Shown: positions 48,846 to 59,000 of the stretch, in pieces
Layout of the letters: every line of letters starts with the position of its first letter
Numbering within the stretch: position 1 is the first letter of the stretch
Source: Vibrio pomeroyi
GTDB lineage: Bacteria > Pseudomonadota > Gammaproteobacteria > Enterobacterales > Vibrionaceae
DNA length: 64,000 nt
Assembly (NCBI RefSeq): GCF_024347595.1
Contig: NZ_AP025506.1
Coordinates: forward strand, 3,038,001 to 3,102,000
Direction of reading: 5' to 3'
Made by a program: the position numbers and the translations under genes
Notes under the pieces: generated by a model
Told to the model about the DNA's origin: nothing
Databases searched by the model: none
What the model saw: only the letters and a program-made list of their open reading frames with translations

Positions 48846-50240
48846 TTATCGACCGAACGGGTTAAAGCCACCACCCATTCCGCCCATACCTCCACCGCCG
48901 CCCATCATGCCTTGCATGTTGCGCATCATGCCTTTCATGCCACCTTTCTGCATCTTCTTCATCATCTTCTGCATTTGGGTGAACTGCTTAAGCATGCGGT
49001 TTACATCTTGTACCTGTGTACCAGAACCAGCAGCAATACGCTTTTTGCGCGAGCCTTTGATTAGATCAGGGCGTTGACGCTCTTTCATTGTCATAGAGTT
49101 GATGATCGCTTCCATCTGCTTGAACATCTTGTCATCAACTTTATCTTTAACGTTGTCTGGTAGCTGAGACATGCCTGGAAGCTTATCCATCATACCCATC
49201 ATGCCGCCCATGTTTTGCATCTGACCAAGCTGTTCACGGAAGTCTTCAAGGTCAAAGCCTTTCTTCTCTTTGAATTTCTTAGCTAGCTTCTCTGCTTTCT
49301 CGGTATCAACGTTTTTCTGTAGGTCTTCAATAAGAGACAGTACGTCGCCCATACCAAGGATACGAGAAGCAACACGATCTGGGTGGAACGGTTCTAGTGC
49401 GTCAGTTTTTTCACCAACACCCAAGAACTTGATTGGTTTACCTGTGATATGACGAACAGACAGTGCAGCACCACCACGCGCATCACCATCGACTTTCGTT
49501 AAGATAACACCGGTTAGTGGTAGCGCATCACCAAAGGCTTTCGCAGTGTTCGCAGCATCTTGACCTGTCATTGCATCAACAACGAACAGTGTCTCTACTG
49601 GTTTAATTGCAGTATGAAGCTCTTTGATCTCGCCCATCATCTCTTCATCGATAGCCAAACGACCGGCAGTATCGACTAAAAGTACGTCGTAGAATTTCTT
49701 CTTCGCGTGGTCGATTGCAGCGTTTGCAATATCAAGAGGCTTTTGGTCAGCTGAAGATGGGAAGAAGTCGACGCCAACATCGCTTGCTAACGTTTCAAGC
49801 TGTTTGATCGCCGCTGGACGGTAAACGTCGGCAGATACAACCAGAACTTTTTTCTTGTCACGCTCAGTTAGAAGCTTAGATAACTTACCTACCGATGTGG
49901 TTTTACCCGCACCTTGTAGACCCGCCATTAAGATAACAGCTGGCGGTTGCGCAGCTAGGTTAAGAGCCTCGTTAGACTCACCCATCACCGCTTCAAGTTC
50001 AGCTTGAACGATCTTAATGAATTCTTGACCAGGCGTTAGAGATTTAGAAACCTCAACACCCACAGCGCCTTCTTTTACGCGCTTAACAAAATCGCGGACA
50101 ACTGGCAGTGCTACGTCGGCTTCAAGTAGAGCCATACGTACTTCACGCAGCGTCTCTTTTATATTGTCTTCGGTCAGACGACCTTTACCGCTGATGTTCT
50201 TCAGCGTTTTGGATAGACGATCCGTTAAATTATCAAACAT
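48846..50240 (-). CDS. ffh: Signal recognition particle protein Ffh
   Basis: 464-aa GTPase that with 4.5S RNA targets inner-membrane proteins to FtsY and SecYEG. N domain at 1-90, the G domain with P-loop GLQGAGKT near 100, DTAGR near 187 and TKVDG near 245. The C-terminal M domain is strikingly rich in Met and Gly (MMKKMQKGGMKGMM region). The ATG at 50240 is the family start; the frame is open six codons further to a TTG at 50258. Confidence 0.96.
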   Translation of the reverse strand: MFDNLTDRLSKTLKNISGKGRLTEDNIKETLREVRMALLEADVALPVVRDFVKRVKEGAVGVEVSKSLTPGQEFIKIVQAELEAVMGESNEALNLAAQPPAVILMAGLQGAGKTTSVGKLSKLLTERDKKKVLVVSADVYRPAAIKQLETLASDVGVDFFPSSADQKPLDIANAAIDHAKKKFYDVLLVDTAGRLAIDEEMMGEIKELHTAIKPVETLFVVDAMTGQDAANTAKAFGDALPLTGVILTKVDGDARGGAALSVRHITGKPIKFLGVGEKTDALEPFHPDRVASRILGMGDVLSLIEDLQKNVDTEKAEKLAKKFKEKKGFDLEDFREQLGQMQNMGGMMGMMDKLPGMSQLPDNVKDKVDDKMFKQMEAIINSMTMKERQRPDLIKGSRKKRIAAGSGTQVQDVNRMLKQFTQMQKMMKKMQKGGMKGMMRNMQGMMGGGGGMGGMGGGFNPFGR

Positions 50241-50440
50241 AGTTTTCTCTTCGCTCAATCCTGCGACTATTACTGTGAGTATACATTAGCGTTGATTAGA
50301 GTCATACCCGTTGTGGAGCGTTAATCATCCACGCTTGTGATGTGAGACATTGTTCACTTGGAATTGAGTGAGGTTCACCGTAGCCCCAAAGAGCGATGCA
50401 AGGTATAATTCGTCAATTAGTAATCATTTAAATGGATACC

Positions 50441-51235
50441 ATGGACAGTCTTATTGCGATCGCAGCAGCCTTTCTTTATACAATGGCGATTTCCACGATC
50501 ATTCCAGGTCTCGTGCACCAAACAGGAATCCGTGTAAAAACGGTGTTTATTAGCGCATTACTTGCTTTAGCTTTCCATGCTTGGTTGCTTGGCGATTTAA
50601 TCTTTAATGCCAGTGGCCAAAACCTCAGTATCTTGAACGTTGCCTCATTAATCAGTTTAATCATTTCTATAGTGATGAGCGGCGCGATGCTCAGAACCCG
50701 CTTGTGGTTCATTTTGCCTGTTGTTTATAGCTTCGCAGCGCTTAACCTCATGGCCGCAACGTTTCTTCCAAGTACCTTCATCAAACATCTAGAGAATGAC
50801 CCGAAACTGCTCGTGCACATATCTTTGGCATTGTTCTCATACGCGACGCTGACTATCGGTGCGTTATACGCCCTGCAACTCGCGTGGCTTGATCACAAGC
50901 TTAAAAAGAAAAAAGCCTTAGTGATTAACCCTAACCTACCTCCTTTAATGATGGTGGAGAGACAGCTTTTCAAGATCATTCTGATTGGTAATGGTTTATT
51001 AACGGGTACTTTGCTGACTGGCCTTATCTTCGTACAAGATATGTTTGCTCAAGGAAAGGCGCACAAAGCGGTATTGTCTTTTATCGCTTGGGTTATCTAC
51101 TCCATCCTTTTATGGGGTCACTACCAAAAAGGTTGGCGTGGACAGAAAGTCACTTGGTTCGCACTTGCGGGCGCCAGCATGCTCACATTAGCCTACTTCG
51201 GTAGCCGCTTCGTTCAGGAAATCATCCTGAACTAG
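50441..51235 (+). CDS. ypjD: Inner-membrane protein YpjD (cytochrome c assembly family)
   Basis: 264-aa protein with eight or so hydrophobic segments, of the CcsA/HemX-like family. It shares HISLALFSYATLTIGALYALQLAW with E. coli YpjD, and a WGHYQKGWRGQK motif near the end. Function is unclear; in Salmonella and E. coli it lies next to yfjD and has been linked to Mg/Co transport. An in-frame ATG at 50432 is an equally possible start. It is divergent from ffh, as in enterics. Confidence 0.88.
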   Translation: MDSLIAIAAAFLYTMAISTIIPGLVHQTGIRVKTVFISALLALAFHAWLLGDLIFNASGQNLSILNVASLISLIISIVMSGAMLRTRLWFILPVVYSFAALNLMAATFLPSTFIKHLENDPKLLVHISLALFSYATLTIGALYALQLAWLDHKLKKKKALVINPNLPPLMMVERQLFKIILIGNGLLTGTLLTGLIFVQDMFAQGKAHKAVLSFIAWVIYSILLWGHYQKGWRGQKVTWFALAGASMLTLAYFGSRFVQEIILN

Positions 51236-51244
51236 TCTGTAAAA

Positions 51245-51275
51245 TAAAGGCAAGGTCTCACACACCTTGCCTTTA
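51245..51275 (+). terminator. Hairpin after ypjD
   Basis: A perfect 11-bp stem (TAAAGGCAAGG) with a 9-base loop just past the ypjD stop. It lies between two plus-strand genes, so yfjD probably has its own promoter. Confidence 0.75.
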
Positions 51276-51362
51276 AAATATTGAGTCCGTTAGATTCAAT
51301 TGACATCTCGACCATGTTCGGTCATAAATTAATCAAGATACACAAATAGGAAAAGAATAGTT

Positions 51363-52634
51363 TTGGACGACATATCAACGGGTATCTTATTTGCGCTACT
51401 CGCGTGTCTCATTGTAATTTCTGGTTATTTCTCTGGTTCCGAAACGGGCATGATGTCCTTGAACCGCTACCGTTTAAAGCACTTGGCCAATACGGGTCAT
51501 AAAGGTGCCAAACGCGTAGAAAAACTTCTGAACCGCCCAGACAGATTGATTGGCCTCATTCTCATCGGCAACAATCTCGTCAACATTCTTGCATCTGCGA
51601 TCGCTACTATTCTTGGTATGCGCATCTACGGGGATATCGGTGTGGCTATCGCTACTGGTACCCTGACTCTAGTGATCCTCGTATTCGCCGAGGTAACCCC
51701 AAAGACTATCGCTTCTCTATTTCCTGAGCGTGTCTCTTACGCCAGCAGCATCCTTTTGATGGTTCTGATGAAGGTACTGTCACCATTGGTGATTTTGGTT
51801 AACTTCATTACCAACGGCTTCATTCGTATCTTAGGTGTCAAAGCCAGTCATGATGCGACCGACCACTTAAGCTCAGAAGAGCTCAGAACCGTGGTAAATG
51901 AAGCGGGCAGCCTGATCCCCCAGCGTCACCAAGATATGTTGGTATCGATTCTCGATTTAGAGCACGTGACCGTGAACGACATCATGGTGCCTCGTAATGA
52001 AATCACCGGCATCGACATCAATGATGACTGGAAATCAATTGTGCGCCAACTGACTCACTCTCCTCATGGTCGTGTGGTTCTCTATCGTGACCAGATAGAT
52101 GAAGTGGTTGGTATGCTTAGGCTGCGTGAAGCTTACCGTTTAATGCTGGAAAAAAACGAATTCAATAAAGAGACCCTGCTGCGTGCGGCAGATGAGATCT
52201 ACTTTATTCCTGAAGCGACACCACTTAACATTCAACTGCTTAAGTTTCAGCGCAATAAACAGCGTATCGGTTTGATTGTTGACGAGTATGGCGACATCAA
52301 CGGCTTGGTTACCTTGGAAGATATTTTGGAAGAGATCGTGGGTGAGTTTACCACTTCAATTGCACCAAGCTTATCTGAAGAGATCACGCCACAAAGTGAT
52401 GGCAGCTTCTTAATTGAAGGCAGCGCCAATATCCGAGACATCAACAAAGGCTTGCAGTGGGCATTGCCTACCGACGGTCCAAGAACACTGAATGGTTTAA
52501 TACTGGAACACCTAGAAGATATTCCAGAAAGTCATCTGAGTGTTCAGGTTGCCAGCCACCCAATGGAAATCGTAGAACTCGAAGAGAACCGTATCAAACT
52601 GGTACGCGTGTTCCCACAGATCGTTAACGGATAA
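51363..52634 (+). CDS. yfjD: HlyC/CorC (CNNM) family membrane protein YfjD
   Basis: 423-aa protein: an N-terminal DUF21 membrane domain with three to four helices (SGSETGMMSLNRYRLKHL near 20-38), two CBS domains (DIMVPRNEITGIDIND near 200, and RIGLIVDEYGDINGLVTLEDILEE near 300), and a C-terminal CorC-like domain. Members are Mg/Co extruders. The start is a TTG at 51363, supported by AGGAAAAG upstream and by the E. coli YfjD N-terminus. Confidence 0.9.
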   Translation: MDDISTGILFALLACLIVISGYFSGSETGMMSLNRYRLKHLANTGHKGAKRVEKLLNRPDRLIGLILIGNNLVNILASAIATILGMRIYGDIGVAIATGTLTLVILVFAEVTPKTIASLFPERVSYASSILLMVLMKVLSPLVILVNFITNGFIRILGVKASHDATDHLSSEELRTVVNEAGSLIPQRHQDMLVSILDLEHVTVNDIMVPRNEITGIDINDDWKSIVRQLTHSPHGRVVLYRDQIDEVVGMLRLREAYRLMLEKNEFNKETLLRAADEIYFIPEATPLNIQLLKFQRNKQRIGLIVDEYGDINGLVTLEDILEEIVGEFTTSIAPSLSEEITPQSDGSFLIEGSANIRDINKGLQWALPTDGPRTLNGLILEHLEDIPESHLSVQVASHPMEIVELEENRIKLVRVFPQIVNG

Positions 52635-52688
52635 ATATGGCTTGCTGTAATAGCTAAATGAGCACACAAGCTCACGTGAGACATAAAT

Positions 52689-52719
52689 AAAAGGCCCGAT
52701 TCATTGAATCGGGCCTTTT
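52689..52719. terminator. Bidirectional terminator between yfjD and luxS
   Basis: A long perfect palindrome (AAAAGGCCCGATTCA with its complement) sits between two convergent genes, with T runs on both sides. Confidence 0.88.
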
Positions 52720-52792
52720 AGTATCTAGCTCGCTCAGTCTCTAGAGCAAAATGTATCTAGAGTGAAGCGTATTCAAGGTGAGCTAACAATGA

Positions 52793-53311
52793 TTAGTCGA
52801 TTTTAAGCTCTTGAAGCATCGACTCTGGCAGTGCCAGTTCATCATTCTTGTTTACAGAGATACCTGCAGCGATGATTGCATTCGCGATCTCTTTCGCTTC
52901 ATCCAAAGAGTGCATTGCCGCTGTACCACATTGGTATTCGTTCAGCTCAGGGATCTTATTCTGGTTCTCAACTTTCAGTACATCTTTCATAGCAGCCAAC
53001 CAACCGTCAGCCACTTGCTGCTCTGTTGGTGTACCAATTAGGCTCATGTAGAAACCAGTACGACAACCCATAGGTGAAATATCGATGATCTCTACATCTG
53101 AACCGTTCAATTGATTACGCATGAAACCAGCATATAGATGCTCAAGAGTATGGATACCTTTCTCAGATAGGATGTCTTTGTTTGGCGCAGTGAAACGCAG
53201 GTCAAACACAGTGATGGTATCCCCTTTTGGGGTTTGCATTGTTTTAGCAACACGAACTGCAGGTGCGTTCATGCGTGTGTGATCAACAGTGAAACTATCT
53301 AATAAAGGCAT
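52793..53311 (-). CDS. luxS: S-ribosylhomocysteine lyase LuxS
   Basis: 172-aa enzyme that splits S-ribosylhomocysteine and makes the AI-2 precursor DPD. Zinc ligands H54 and H58 (HTLEH) and C128 (QCGT), and the catalytic C83 (MGCRTGF), are all present. It lies 24 bp after the transglycosylase-like lipoprotein gene and so is probably transcribed with gshA. AI-2 feeds the same quorum circuit that controls the regulator at 29676. Confidence 0.97.
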   Translation of the reverse strand: MPLLDSFTVDHTRMNAPAVRVAKTMQTPKGDTITVFDLRFTAPNKDILSEKGIHTLEHLYAGFMRNQLNGSDVEIIDISPMGCRTGFYMSLIGTPTEQQVADGWLAAMKDVLKVENQNKIPELNEYQCGTAAMHSLDEAKEIANAIIAAGISVNKNDELALPESMLQELKID

Positions 53312-53335
53312 TGCTCTTCTCCGTGACGGCTGGCT

Positions 53336-53989
53336 TTAGAAAAACCAGCTTCGATTGTCTTCTAGTTCTTTGCGGCACTGTTTCAGCTGCCATCCATAAT
53401 CTTTTGCTTGCTGTTCGACTTTGCGAGCCACCTTAATTAGCGATGGCTTGCTGTTGTATGACTTACGCTTATAACCACCACGGCCTTCATGATAAGCCAG
53501 GTATTGGTTATAAGGGTCCCATAGCGAAACCCCCAACTGACGACGTGTCTCACTGGTATACCAACCAATAAACATCAATGCATCATCGAAGTTGGTTCTT
53601 GAACCACCGTTATTGGTTGCTTTTTGGAAGTCTTCCCAAGCAGGATCTTGAGCTTGTGCATAACCGTAGGCACTGCTTACGCGTCCCCACGGAATAAAGC
53701 CAAGAATGTAATCTTTGGGTGGGCGAGCATCATGACGAAAGCTACTCTCTTGTTTCACAAAAGCCATCGCTACGTTAATCGGCGTGCCCCACTCCTCTTG
53801 CATATCAAGTGCATCTTCATACCAAGATGGATGCTCTCTGAAGATGCTACACAAATTATCTTGCTGCTTAGGCGGTGGCGTTGCACACCCAACCAATAGG
53901 CTAGAGACAACACCCACAGTCACTACAGGTAACCATTTACCACTCACACGAGTCGGCTGACCTAATAAGTCTTGCTTCCTTTCCACCAA
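53336..53989 (-). CDS. Lytic-transglycosylase-like (SLT domain) lipoprotein
   Basis: 217-aa protein with a hydrophobic signal and lipobox LVGC at about residue 35, so a lipoprotein is predicted. The mature part resembles soluble lytic transglycosylases: AFVKQESSF holds the catalytic-type Glu, followed by a SSAYGYAQA segment and a YLAYHEGRGGY segment. It should cut glycan strands, but activity is inferred. It sits between gshA (7 bp) and luxS (24 bp). Confidence 0.82.
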   Translation of the reverse strand: MVERKQDLLGQPTRVSGKWLPVVTVGVVSSLLVGCATPPPKQQDNLCSIFREHPSWYEDALDMQEEWGTPINVAMAFVKQESSFRHDARPPKDYILGFIPWGRVSSAYGYAQAQDPAWEDFQKATNNGGSRTNFDDALMFIGWYTSETRRQLGVSLWDPYNQYLAYHEGRGGYKRKSYNSKPSLIKVARKVEQQAKDYGWQLKQCRKELEDNRSWFF

Positions 53990-53996
53990 CGTCTCG

Positions 53997-55565
53997 CTAT
54001 GCTTTTAAATACGAAAAATAATCCGCTAAGAAGCTATCAAAATCTTGAGTGCTTGCTTCTTCACTTTGTTGCTGAGCAATCACAGAGCGTTGAACTTCCG
54101 CTTCCATCAACTCAGCTGAGTAAACTTTATATTGATGCGCTTTGTGTTGTTGAGCGTACGTTTTACCTAACGCACAACCCACTTTACCTAAGCCACCCAG
54201 TTTTTTGGTCTCTTCTAGCAACTGGCCAGAAATCGTTAGCTCAGGGTTATCAATCCAAGCCTCAAGCGTATCGCATGTTTCTTGATATGCACGACCACCT
54301 TGTTCTGCGTCCATCATTTCGGCAATTGAGCGCAGATCTTTGAATACACGCTTCGCCCAATCTTGCAGAGACAAGCGCTCGCCATGACAACCAATTTGCA
54401 GCTCTAAGCCAACCTGACGACCTTCTAAGATTACCTTGTTCCAGTTATCGCGCCAGCATTCAAGTTCGCAGTTATCCATCTCAGCAGAGTCTGTTAGTAC
54501 ACTCCACGTTAGGAATAGATCCAAGAAGCGAACTTGCTGCTCGGTGATACCGATTGAGCTAAATGGGTTTACATCTAGAGAACGAACCTCGATGTACTCA
54601 ACACCGCCGCGAGCCAACGCTTCAGATGGCTTCTCACCACTTTTCGCGACACGCTTAGGACGGATTGGAGCGTAAAGCTCGTTCTCAATTTGCAGTACGT
54701 TGCTGTTTAGCTGACGGTATTCACCATCAACCTTAGTGCCGATCTCGGCGAATTCTTCTGATGGCGTACGAATCGCTTGATTCAGCCCTTCAAGGTACTG
54801 ACCTAGGCCGTTGAAGCCAATCTTCAATACACTTTGCGCACTGTTCGTGTAACCAAGGTCACTCAGGCGCAGTGCCGTTGCTTTTGGCAGATAAAGTGTC
54901 TCACCAACCTTTTCGAAAGGTAGGTTGGTTTCTCTTCCTTTGATGAAAGAAGAACACAGTGCAGGTGAAGCACCGAAGAAATAAGGAATTAACCAACCAA
55001 AGCGGTAGTAGTTACGGATCAAGCCAAAGTAAGCATCTGACTTAGCTTCACAACGCGCTTCTTCTGTTTGCTCTCCAAACAGGCTATCCCAAAAGCTTTC
55101 TGGGAATGAGAAGTTGAAGTGAACACCTGAAATAATCTGCATCAGGCTACCGTAACGACGCTTAAGGCCTTCACGATATAGCGTCTTCATCTTACCGTTG
55201 TTAGAAGTACCGTATTGCGCTAGCTGAATGTAATCTTCACTACCAACGTAACAAGGCATAGAGAGCGGCCATAGCTTTTCGCCATCTAACTTGGTTTGCG
55301 TGAAGTGATGGATATCAGACAACTGATTCAAAAGCGTCGGAACGTCATTAGAAACAGGCGTGATAAATTCCAGTAGCGACTCAGAAAAATCGGTCGTTAC
55401 CCATTCGTTCATCAACGCAGATCCTAAAGCTTTAGGGTGCGGCCCAGTAGCAAGGTGGCCATCTTCCGTGTAGCGTAACGTTTCCCTTTCAACACCACGA
55501 CCAAATTGAGAGAAGGTCTTAGGGTTGGTTGCAACTTGCTTTAGTCGCGCAGCAAAATCAGTCAA
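53997..55565 (-). CDS. gshA: Glutamate-cysteine ligase
   Basis: 522-aa first enzyme of glutathione synthesis, gamma-proteobacterial type. [11 protein letters not shown] near 22-32 and [19 protein letters not shown] near 325-343 are family hallmarks. Length matches E. coli GshA (518). It leads a likely operon with the SLT lipoprotein and luxS. Confidence 0.96.
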   Translation of the reverse strand: MTDFAARLKQVATNPKTFSQFGRGVERETLRYTEDGHLATGPHPKALGSALMNEWVTTDFSESLLEFITPVSNDVPTLLNQLSDIHHFTQTKLDGEKLWPLSMPCYVGSEDYIQLAQYGTSNNGKMKTLYREGLKRRYGSLMQIISGVHFNFSFPESFWDSLFGEQTEEARCEAKSDAYFGLIRNYYRFGWLIPYFFGASPALCSSFIKGRETNLPFEKVGETLYLPKATALRLSDLGYTNSAQSVLKIGFNGLGQYLEGLNQAIRTPSEEFAEIGTKVDGEYRQLNSNVLQIENELYAPIRPKRVAKSGEKPSEALARGGVEYIEVRSLDVNPFSSIGITEQQVRFLDLFLTWSVLTDSAEMDNCELECWRDNWNKVILEGRQVGLELQIGCHGERLSLQDWAKRVFKDLRSIAEMMDAEQGGRAYQETCDTLEAWIDNPELTISGQLLEETKKLGGLGKVGCALGKTYAQQHKAHQYKVYSAELMEAEVQRSVIAQQQSEEASTQDFDSFLADYFSYLKA

Positions 55566-55664
55566 AATTCAGTTCACTTATCTTATATTGTTCTGATTAG
55601 AACTATCATAAATTAGGTTGGAGGAGAAAAGTAGAGTCTCTTCCCTCCCCCTTTAATGTGTACT

Positions 55665-58523
55665 CTAACGAATGATTTCAAGCTCTTCTATTGGAATATC
55701 TAACTTTTCTAATTGTGGGCGAAGCGAAGTCGCGTCACCAACAACGATTATTTGATAATCATTCGGGTCGAACCATTTCTTCGATAGCTCATTTAAGGTC
55801 TCCTTTGAAACCGTTTCAACTATCTGATTACGCTGTTGTAGGTAATCTTCATCAAGGCTCAATGCGACAATATTACTCAACAACCCAGCCTTTTGACTTG
55901 GCGTTTCGTATTTAAGCGCATCTTGTTGACCGACGGCGAGGCGCATAAATTTCACCTCTTCGTCAGTTAATCCACTTTGACTGAACTCGTTCAGCTCATT
56001 AATGAACTCTTGAATCGATGGAACCGTCGCATTCGCTCTTACCTGAGCACTGAATACCACCGCGCCAGTTTCACGAGTACTCGCAAAGTAACCGCTTGCA
56101 CCGTAAGTGTAGGCTTTATCTTCACGTAGATTCTGGTTGATACGGCTATTAAAGTTACCCGCTAGGTTAAAGTTAGCCAGTTGACTCAAATACAGTTCAC
56201 CTGTTGCATCAAACGACAGGCCTTTACGCACCAAGCGAACAATACTTTGCGGTGCACCCGGTTTGTCGACCAAATACAGGTGTTGACCTGAAAGCTCTTT
56301 GACGATCTGTGGGCGTGTTAATGGTGCAGCATCGCCTTGCCACTCTTCAAAGAATTGTAGCTGTTTTCCAATCTCTTTCTTCGATATGTCTCCCACAACA
56401 ACAATATTGGCACCTTCAGGTGTGTAGTGTTGGTCATAGAATTTTTTCACATCGTCTAGAGTAAGTTTCGATAGAGATGCTTTAGTACCATCGCTCGCTC
56501 GAGCAAAAATACTGTCGCCAAACAGCACCTCACGGGTTGCTTGAGACGCCATCCAACTTGGTTGTTGGTGCTGGTATACAACGCCTTCTAGCATCTGTTT
56601 CTTAACACGCTCAAAGTCTTGCTCGTCAAACTTAGGCTCAAACAGAACCTCTTGCACGATCGCTAAGGTTTGAGGCAGGTTTTTCTCTAGCGTAGAAACT
56701 GAAATATCCGTGGTGTAACTGCCCGCACTGATACTCACACTGCTACCAAGCTTATCTAGCGTCGCTTGTAACTCTTCAACCGTTCGCTTTGTCGAGCCCT
56801 CTTCCATCATCGAAGCCGTTAGGTTCGCTAGGCCTTCTTGCCCTTTACGAACATAACGCTCACCGGCTGGAAGTTGAATCTGCAACTGTACGGTCGGCGT
56901 TTCACTGGTCACGGTACCAATCAAATCCGTGCCGTTTGCAAAGTGCATGCGGTACAAATCAGGCATCGTAGCTTCAACACCAAAGTTCACTTCTGGCATC
57001 ACGCTACGATCAAAGGTATTAGGTGCTTTTCTGAAATCCAGTTGGTCTTCTGTCACCTTGCTGTATTCAGGCAAAGTGCGAGCTGGGGTGGTAAAGGTCG
57101 CTTCACGAACCGCTAAATCAAGTTGCTTCTTAGGCACCACACTCAAGGTCACCTTGTGCTTACCTTCGATGAAATCTTGGTAGGCCTGACTTACGCTTTC
57201 AGGCGTCACCGCTCGGATTTGATCCAACTGTGATTCAATACGATCTGGCTGACCGTAGAAGGTTTGGTTAGATGCGAGTTGTGAAACCTTACCTTTGACA
57301 CTTTGCAGTGCAAAAACCGCATCTGCTTCAGCCATACCGGTGATCTGATCTAGACGTTCTTGCTGAACGCCCTCTTTAGAGAACTGCTCTAGGGTATCCA
57401 TCAATTCTTTATTAAGAACCGTCAAATCACCTTTTTCACCCGAGTTACCCATCGCATACACATACATGGTACATGCAAGCTCAGCACAATCATGGAAAGA
57501 TCCCGCGCTGACTGCTTTCTGTGTTTTTACGAGGTTTTGATACAGGTAGCTGTTAGTGCCTGAACCCAATACATTAGACAGTGCATTCAATGAAGCTTGT
57601 GTCTCTTCACCACGATACGTTGTTGGCCAACCAACAAGCACCATCGGCTGACGAATATTATCTTCTAGGGTGATGTACTTATCTTCTGTTAGTACGGCAG
57701 GTTGTTTCTCTGCAGCCTTAACTTCTGGGCCTTGAGGGATAGGGCCAAAGTACTTGTTAACCCACTCTAGCGTGTCATCAACGTCGATATCACCACCGAT
57801 AGTCAGTACCGCATTATTTGGGCCGTACCAGCGTAGGAAGAACGCCTTAAGGTCATTCACATCAACACGGTCTAGATCTTCCACATAACCGATTGGTTGC
57901 CATGAATAAGGGTGACCTTCAGGGTAAAGCGCTTCACCCATGCGTTCCCACATCAAGCCATAAGGGCGGTTTTCGTAACTTTGAGCACGCTCGTTTTTAA
58001 CCGTGCCTCTTTGAACTTCGAATTTCTTCTGAGAAACCGCATCCAATAAGAAGCCCATTCGGTCTGATTCTAACCACAACATTTTCTCAAGTTGGTTAGA
58101 TGGAACAGTTTCAAAGTAGTTAGTACGATCACGGTTAGTGGTGCCGTTTAGCGAGCCACCAGCCTCTGTAATGATCTTAAAGTGCTGCTGGTCACCAACG
58201 TTCTCAGAACCTTGGAACATCATGTGTTCGAAGAAGTGAGCAAAACCCGATTTACCTATCTCTTCTCGAGCAGAACCTACGTGATAAGTCACATCCACAT
58301 GCACAAGGGGATCAGAATCATCCGGGGAAAGAATAACTGTCAGGCCATTTTCAAGCTGATATTTGGTGTAAGGGATCACCACTTTGTCTTTAGAAGGTTT
58401 AACCTCTTCGACTAGAGTGACGCCTTCTGGCAATGAGGAAAAGAAGGATGTTGAGCTAGGTACATTGTAAGAACAGCCTGCGATGGCGATAAGAGAAAAT
58501 GTACCAAGTAAAACCTTTTTCAT
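55665..58523 (-). CDS. M16 family zinc metallopeptidase lipoprotein
   Basis: 952-aa insulinase/pitrilysin-type protease. A lipobox (LIAIAGC) ends the signal at C17. The inverted zinc motif HFFEH is at H96-H100, with E99 as the base, in the first of two M16 repeats; the second half (from about 500) lacks it, as usual. It should sit at the outer membrane, periplasmic side. It is the last of three closely spaced minus-strand genes (after yqaA, 9 bp). Confidence 0.9.
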   Translation of the reverse strand: MKKVLLGTFSLIAIAGCSYNVPSSTSFFSSLPEGVTLVEEVKPSKDKVVIPYTKYQLENGLTVILSPDDSDPLVHVDVTYHVGSAREEIGKSGFAHFFEHMMFQGSENVGDQQHFKIITEAGGSLNGTTNRDRTNYFETVPSNQLEKMLWLESDRMGFLLDAVSQKKFEVQRGTVKNERAQSYENRPYGLMWERMGEALYPEGHPYSWQPIGYVEDLDRVDVNDLKAFFLRWYGPNNAVLTIGGDIDVDDTLEWVNKYFGPIPQGPEVKAAEKQPAVLTEDKYITLEDNIRQPMVLVGWPTTYRGEETQASLNALSNVLGSGTNSYLYQNLVKTQKAVSAGSFHDCAELACTMYVYAMGNSGEKGDLTVLNKELMDTLEQFSKEGVQQERLDQITGMAEADAVFALQSVKGKVSQLASNQTFYGQPDRIESQLDQIRAVTPESVSQAYQDFIEGKHKVTLSVVPKKQLDLAVREATFTTPARTLPEYSKVTEDQLDFRKAPNTFDRSVMPEVNFGVEATMPDLYRMHFANGTDLIGTVTSETPTVQLQIQLPAGERYVRKGQEGLANLTASMMEEGSTKRTVEELQATLDKLGSSVSISAGSYTTDISVSTLEKNLPQTLAIVQEVLFEPKFDEQDFERVKKQMLEGVVYQHQQPSWMASQATREVLFGDSIFARASDGTKASLSKLTLDDVKKFYDQHYTPEGANIVVVGDISKKEIGKQLQFFEEWQGDAAPLTRPQIVKELSGQHLYLVDKPGAPQSIVRLVRKGLSFDATGELYLSQLANFNLAGNFNSRINQNLREDKAYTYGASGYFASTRETGAVVFSAQVRANATVPSIQEFINELNEFSQSGLTDEEVKFMRLAVGQQDALKYETPSQKAGLLSNIVALSLDEDYLQQRNQIVETVSKETLNELSKKWFDPNDYQIIVVGDATSLRPQLEKLDIPIEELEIIR

Positions 58524-58532
58524 AGGTTCTCC

Positions 58533-58994
58533 TTAGAAAAAACCGAAGTAGATAGCAGCAAGTAAGCTGTAGCGAGCGGCTTTGCCAATCGCTATCAAAA
58601 TAACGCTAGGGATAAATTTCATTCTCAGCCAACCCGCCGCGAGACACAAAGGGTCACCAATAACGGGCAACCAACTGAATAACAGTGTCCAGTAACCATA
58701 ACGGCTCAGCCAAGCTATAGCCTTATGACCATGCTTTTCAGATTGAGTTCGATTGGGCAGCCACAAACCAATCCAATAATTAGTCAGACCACCTAAGGTG
58801 TTACCGAGTGTCGCTATGAGAATAATCGACGATGTTGAGAATTGATCTAGGCTCAATGCTGCAACAAGACTGGCTTCTGAACCGCCGGGCAATAACGTGG
58901 CACTTAAAAAACCACTGATGAAGAGTACCCAAAGCGCCGAGTCAGAGAACCACAGCGCTATGTTTTCAAAAAGGGAATTAAAGAACTCTAGCAC
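58533..58994 (-). CDS. yqaA: YqaA family (DedA-like) membrane protein
   Basis: 153-aa inner-membrane protein with four or so hydrophobic segments. LSATLLPGGSE near 30, the GNTLGGLTNYWIG segment near 65, and SWLPVIGDPLCLAAGWLR near 112 match E. coli YqaA. The SNARE-associated/DedA-like fold suggests lipid or drug transport, but the function is not known. It starts 6 bp after the oxidoreductase stop. Confidence 0.88.
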   Translation of the reverse strand: MLEFFNSLFENIALWFSDSALWVLFISGFLSATLLPGGSEASLVAALSLDQFSTSSIILIATLGNTLGGLTNYWIGLWLPNRTQSEKHGHKAIAWLSRYGYWTLLFSWLPVIGDPLCLAAGWLRMKFIPSVILIAIGKAARYSLLAAIYFGFF

Positions 58995-59000
58995 TGCCTA

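Noticed and set aside
53972..54343. 123-aa plus-strand frame at the end of gshA
   Set aside because: It lies almost wholly antisense to gshA, has no ribosome site and no homology that I recognise.
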